In this document: piece by piece, positions 62,213 to 64,000 of the stretch
Layout: each line of letters starts with the position of its first letter
How positions within the stretch are numbered: the first letter of the stretch is position 1
NCBI RefSeq assembly: GCF_006540305.1
Contig: NZ_BJOR01000002.1
Location: forward strand, 372,001 to 436,000
DNA from: Streptomyces sp. 6-11-2
Lineage (GTDB): Bacteria > Actinomycetota > Actinomycetes > Streptomycetales > Streptomycetaceae
Direction: 5' to 3'
DNA length: 64,000 nt
The notes under the pieces: model-generated
The model's database searches: none
Seen by the model: the letters and a program-made list of their open reading frames with translations, nothing else
Told to the model about the DNA's origin: nothing
Position numbers and translations under genes: made by a program

Positions 62213-64000
62213 GTGATCGAGAACCGCTTTGACTGGCAGCAGTTCCTCCGCCGTTGGCAGGAGGAATGGACCCCGGACGAGGACGATGCGGAGGACCTGG
62301 CGGAGGGCGGCCTCACCCTCGCCGACCTCACGCTCTCCGCCTCGCCGGCGGCCGAGGCGGAGATAACCGCCGCCGAGGACCGCCTGGGCACCCGGTTCCC
62401 TCCGTCCTACCGGCAGTTCCTCGGGGCCAGCAACGGCTGGCGATTCGACAAGGGGTCCATCTACCGGCTGGGCGCGGCTCACGAGATCGCCTGGTTCGGC
62501 GATCCGCTCGACCTGACCGCGATCTACCAGGAGGCGTTGACCGAGCACTCGACCGAGCAGGACGTGCTGCTGGCCGGGATGTGGCAGCGGGCACTGCAGC
62601 TGGAGACCGATTCGGACATCTCCTATGCCCTGCTCGACCCAGGCGACACCGATGAGGACGGCGAGTGGGCTCTGTACGTCTACAAGGGATGGAGCGGCGA
62701 ACTGCCGGATCGGTATCCGTCGTTCCGCGCCTACATGCAGCGGATGTACCAGGACTTCCACTCCGCCCGTGCGGCCGGTCCCGGCTTCGTGAACGACACC
62801 ACCCGCGCCCTGGACGCCGACGTGGAGCGTGCGCGGAGTGAAGCCCTGAGCGGGAGGTGGGAGACCGCCCGGGAGCTGCTCACCGAGGCGGAGCGCTACG
62901 GACGGCCCAGCGCTCGGGGCATGCTGCGGCAGCTGGAGGTGCTGGCGCACGGCGGCGGATACTACGGCTTCGGTGAGCTTGTGGCCGATCCGCGCTACAC
63001 GGGCGAGTTGGTGCCGGTGATGGCTGCCGCGCACCTGCGGGACAACCGTTCCGGCGCCCTGCCCCACCGGTTCGTGCTCGGCACTGAGACCGACGACGGC
63101 GTCTCGACGGCCGCGGACGCGATCCTCGCCCAGGTGCGCGACGGTTCCTACCGCTATGCGCCGGACGGTGCCTTCGGACGGGCGGCGGCCGAGGCGCGGG
63201 AGTCGGCGAGGTGGGGGGACACGGACGCGGCGTGGCGGGTGATCCGTGCCGCGCTGCCGTCGTGGTCGCCGCCGGGGCCGGACCTGCTGGCGCCGCTCGG
63301 TCTGCTGGCGGACCCCGTACTGGGTCCGGTGGTGACGCGGGAGCGGGGCCTGGAGCTGCTGGCCACGCCTCGGGCCGGCCGGCCGGGTCCTGTGCCCGAT
63401 CCGGTGCCGGACCTGGATCCGCCGGGACTGCGCTGGCTGGCGGACACTCCGCGGTGGAACGCCCCGCACGACTCCCACCGGTGTCTGTGGGTGGAGGGCG
63501 CGGAGCCGGAGGCGCTGCCCGACCTGGTCGGCGAGGACGGGTGCGCGGGCCTGACCGCTCCGTCCGGCCGCCGCGCTGCGTGGTTCCACCACGGCCATGG
63601 GCAGTGGGACGAATCGGCGCCGTGGGAGGACCGGGCCGTTGTGTCGGTGGGCCGGACGGGCTCCGGGTGGGCGTTCGCCTGTGACGCGGCCCCACGGACG
63701 GCGGCGGCCGGGCACTTCTTCGTCTCCCCGGCCGCCTACGCCTCGCGCGGAGGACGCGCGGTGGTGCTGTGGGCGCACAGCGCTCGCGACGGCGGTCTGG
63801 CGGTGTTCCACCTCTCGGTCGCCGAGCGGGGCGAGGAGCTGTACGCGTACACGCTGTGCGGCACAGACGTCGAACGCTCGGGGCCGGTACCCGGCACCCT
63901 CGATCCGGAACGGGTCCTGCGCGGCGTCGGCGAGGCGGACCGCGAACGGTGCCTGCTGGCCGCCGTGCAGGACGAGTTCGGTCTGTCCCTCCCTCGACAT
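62213..64000 (+). CDS. SMI1/KNR4 family protein, 3'-truncated by window edge
   Basis: 596 residues from GTG 62213 with the frame open to the last base, so the gene continues beyond. The SMI1/KNR4 domain is at about residues 40-165: AEITAAEDRLGTRFPPSYRQ, FLGASNGWRF, then a DPGDTDEDGEWALYVYKGW region. The rest is a long, mostly helical region without a known domain (e.g. ETARELLTEAERYGRPSARG, later RWLADTPRWNAPHD), Ala/Gly-rich. SMI1/KNR4 proteins are often immunity proteins of polymorphic toxins; here no toxin gene is visible. The opposite strand is also open through this whole stretch but codes for a Pro/Arg-rich non-protein. Confidence 0.82.
   Translation, partial: MIENRFDWQQFLRRWQEEWTPDEDDAEDLAEGGLTLADLTLSASPAAEAEITAAEDRLGTRFPPSYRQFLGASNGWRFDKGSIYRLGAAHEIAWFGDPLDLTAIYQEALTEHSTEQDVLLAGMWQRALQLETDSDISYALLDPGDTDEDGEWALYVYKGWSGELPDRYPSFRAYMQRMYQDFHSARAAGPGFVNDTTRALDADVERARSEALSGRWETARELLTEAERYGRPSARGMLRQLEVLAHGGGYYGFGELVADPRYTGELVPVMAAAHLRDNRSGALPHRFVLGTETDDGVSTAADAILAQVRDGSYRYAPDGAFGRAAAEARESARWGDTDAAWRVIRAALPSWSPPGPDLLAPLGLLADPVLGPVVTRERGLELLATPRAGRPGPVPDPVPDLDPPGLRWLADTPRWNAPHDSHRCLWVEGAEPEALPDLVGEDGCAGLTAPSGRRAAWFHHGHGQWDESAPWEDRAVVSVGRTGSGWAFACDAAPRTAAAGHFFVSPAAYASRGGRAVVLWAHSARDGGLAVFHLSVAERGEELYAYTLCGTDVERSGPVPGTLDPERVLRGVGEADRERCLLAAVQDEFGLSLPRH

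Noticed and set aside
62147..64000. 617-codon minus-strand frame at the window end
   Set aside because: The plus strand reads continuously from GTG 62213 with a SMI1/KNR4 domain; the minus product is Pro/Arg/Gln-rich.

Overview
The window is high-GC DNA (strong G/C third-position bias, many GTG starts, long antisense open frames) with a gene repertoire typical of a Streptomyces or close relative: twin-arginine lipoproteins, an ECF41 sigma factor, SpoIIE-type phosphatases, a eukaryote-like Ser/Thr kinase, and many TetR, MerR, GntR and LysR regulators. One rare TTA leucine codon was found, in the regulator at 10029. Gene remnants (a kinase, ParA, an IS5-type transposase, a RibD_C protein, a LysR regulator) and duplicated blocks suggest accessory, arm-like chromosome rather than core.

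Layout. 1-8.3 kb: a carbohydrate ABC importer operon with a M1-type peptidase, a secreted beta-helix protein and a Gfo/Idh/MocA oxidoreductase. 8.3-9.7 kb: a broken kinase gene and a methyltransferase. 9.9-13.9 kb: a tightly coupled four-gene cassette (XRE regulator, ImmA/IrrE-like metallopeptidase, polytopic membrane protein, FAD oxidoreductase), followed by a ParA remnant. 14.2-19.7 kb: an ML-domain-like protein, then two directly repeated 1.35-kb blocks, each encoding a secreted Gly/Glu/Arg-repeat protein. Between the blocks lie an IS5 transposase scrap, a BtrH-like protein and a 41-residue peptide whose ribosome binding site lies in a perfect hairpin. 19.9-28.2 kb: acyltransferase, GNAT, SigJ, a hydrolase behind an octanucleotide repeat, MerR and an erythromycin-esterase family protein.

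28.4-38.1 kb: two polar amino acid type ABC importer operons. The second also encodes an acetoacetate decarboxylase family protein, a FadR-type GntR and an SDR, and has an 18-bp palindrome upstream. 39.1-43 kb: small redox enzymes, including an aldo/keto reductase divergent from a TetR with palindromes between them. 43.1-49.6 kb: two SpoIIE phosphatases, a Ser/Thr kinase and a His/Trp-rich secreted peptide. 50-53.9 kb: an MFS exporter beside a LysR remnant, and an ABC exporter downstream of two homologous basic peptides of 39-40 residues.

54.2-62.0 kb: a LysR regulator divergent from a carbon monoxide dehydrogenase operon (coxM-S-L, an XdhC-YHS fusion, MoxR ATPase coxD, VWA protein coxE). The large subunit carries the form I active-site motif AYACSFR. 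The window ends inside a SMI1/KNR4-type gene.

The strongest candidates for undescribed biology are the twin-peptide/ABC exporter locus, the BtrH-like/41-residue peptide locus flanked by direct repeats, and the XRE-ImmA-membrane-FAD cassette. Everything here comes from reading the sequence. No database search was run.
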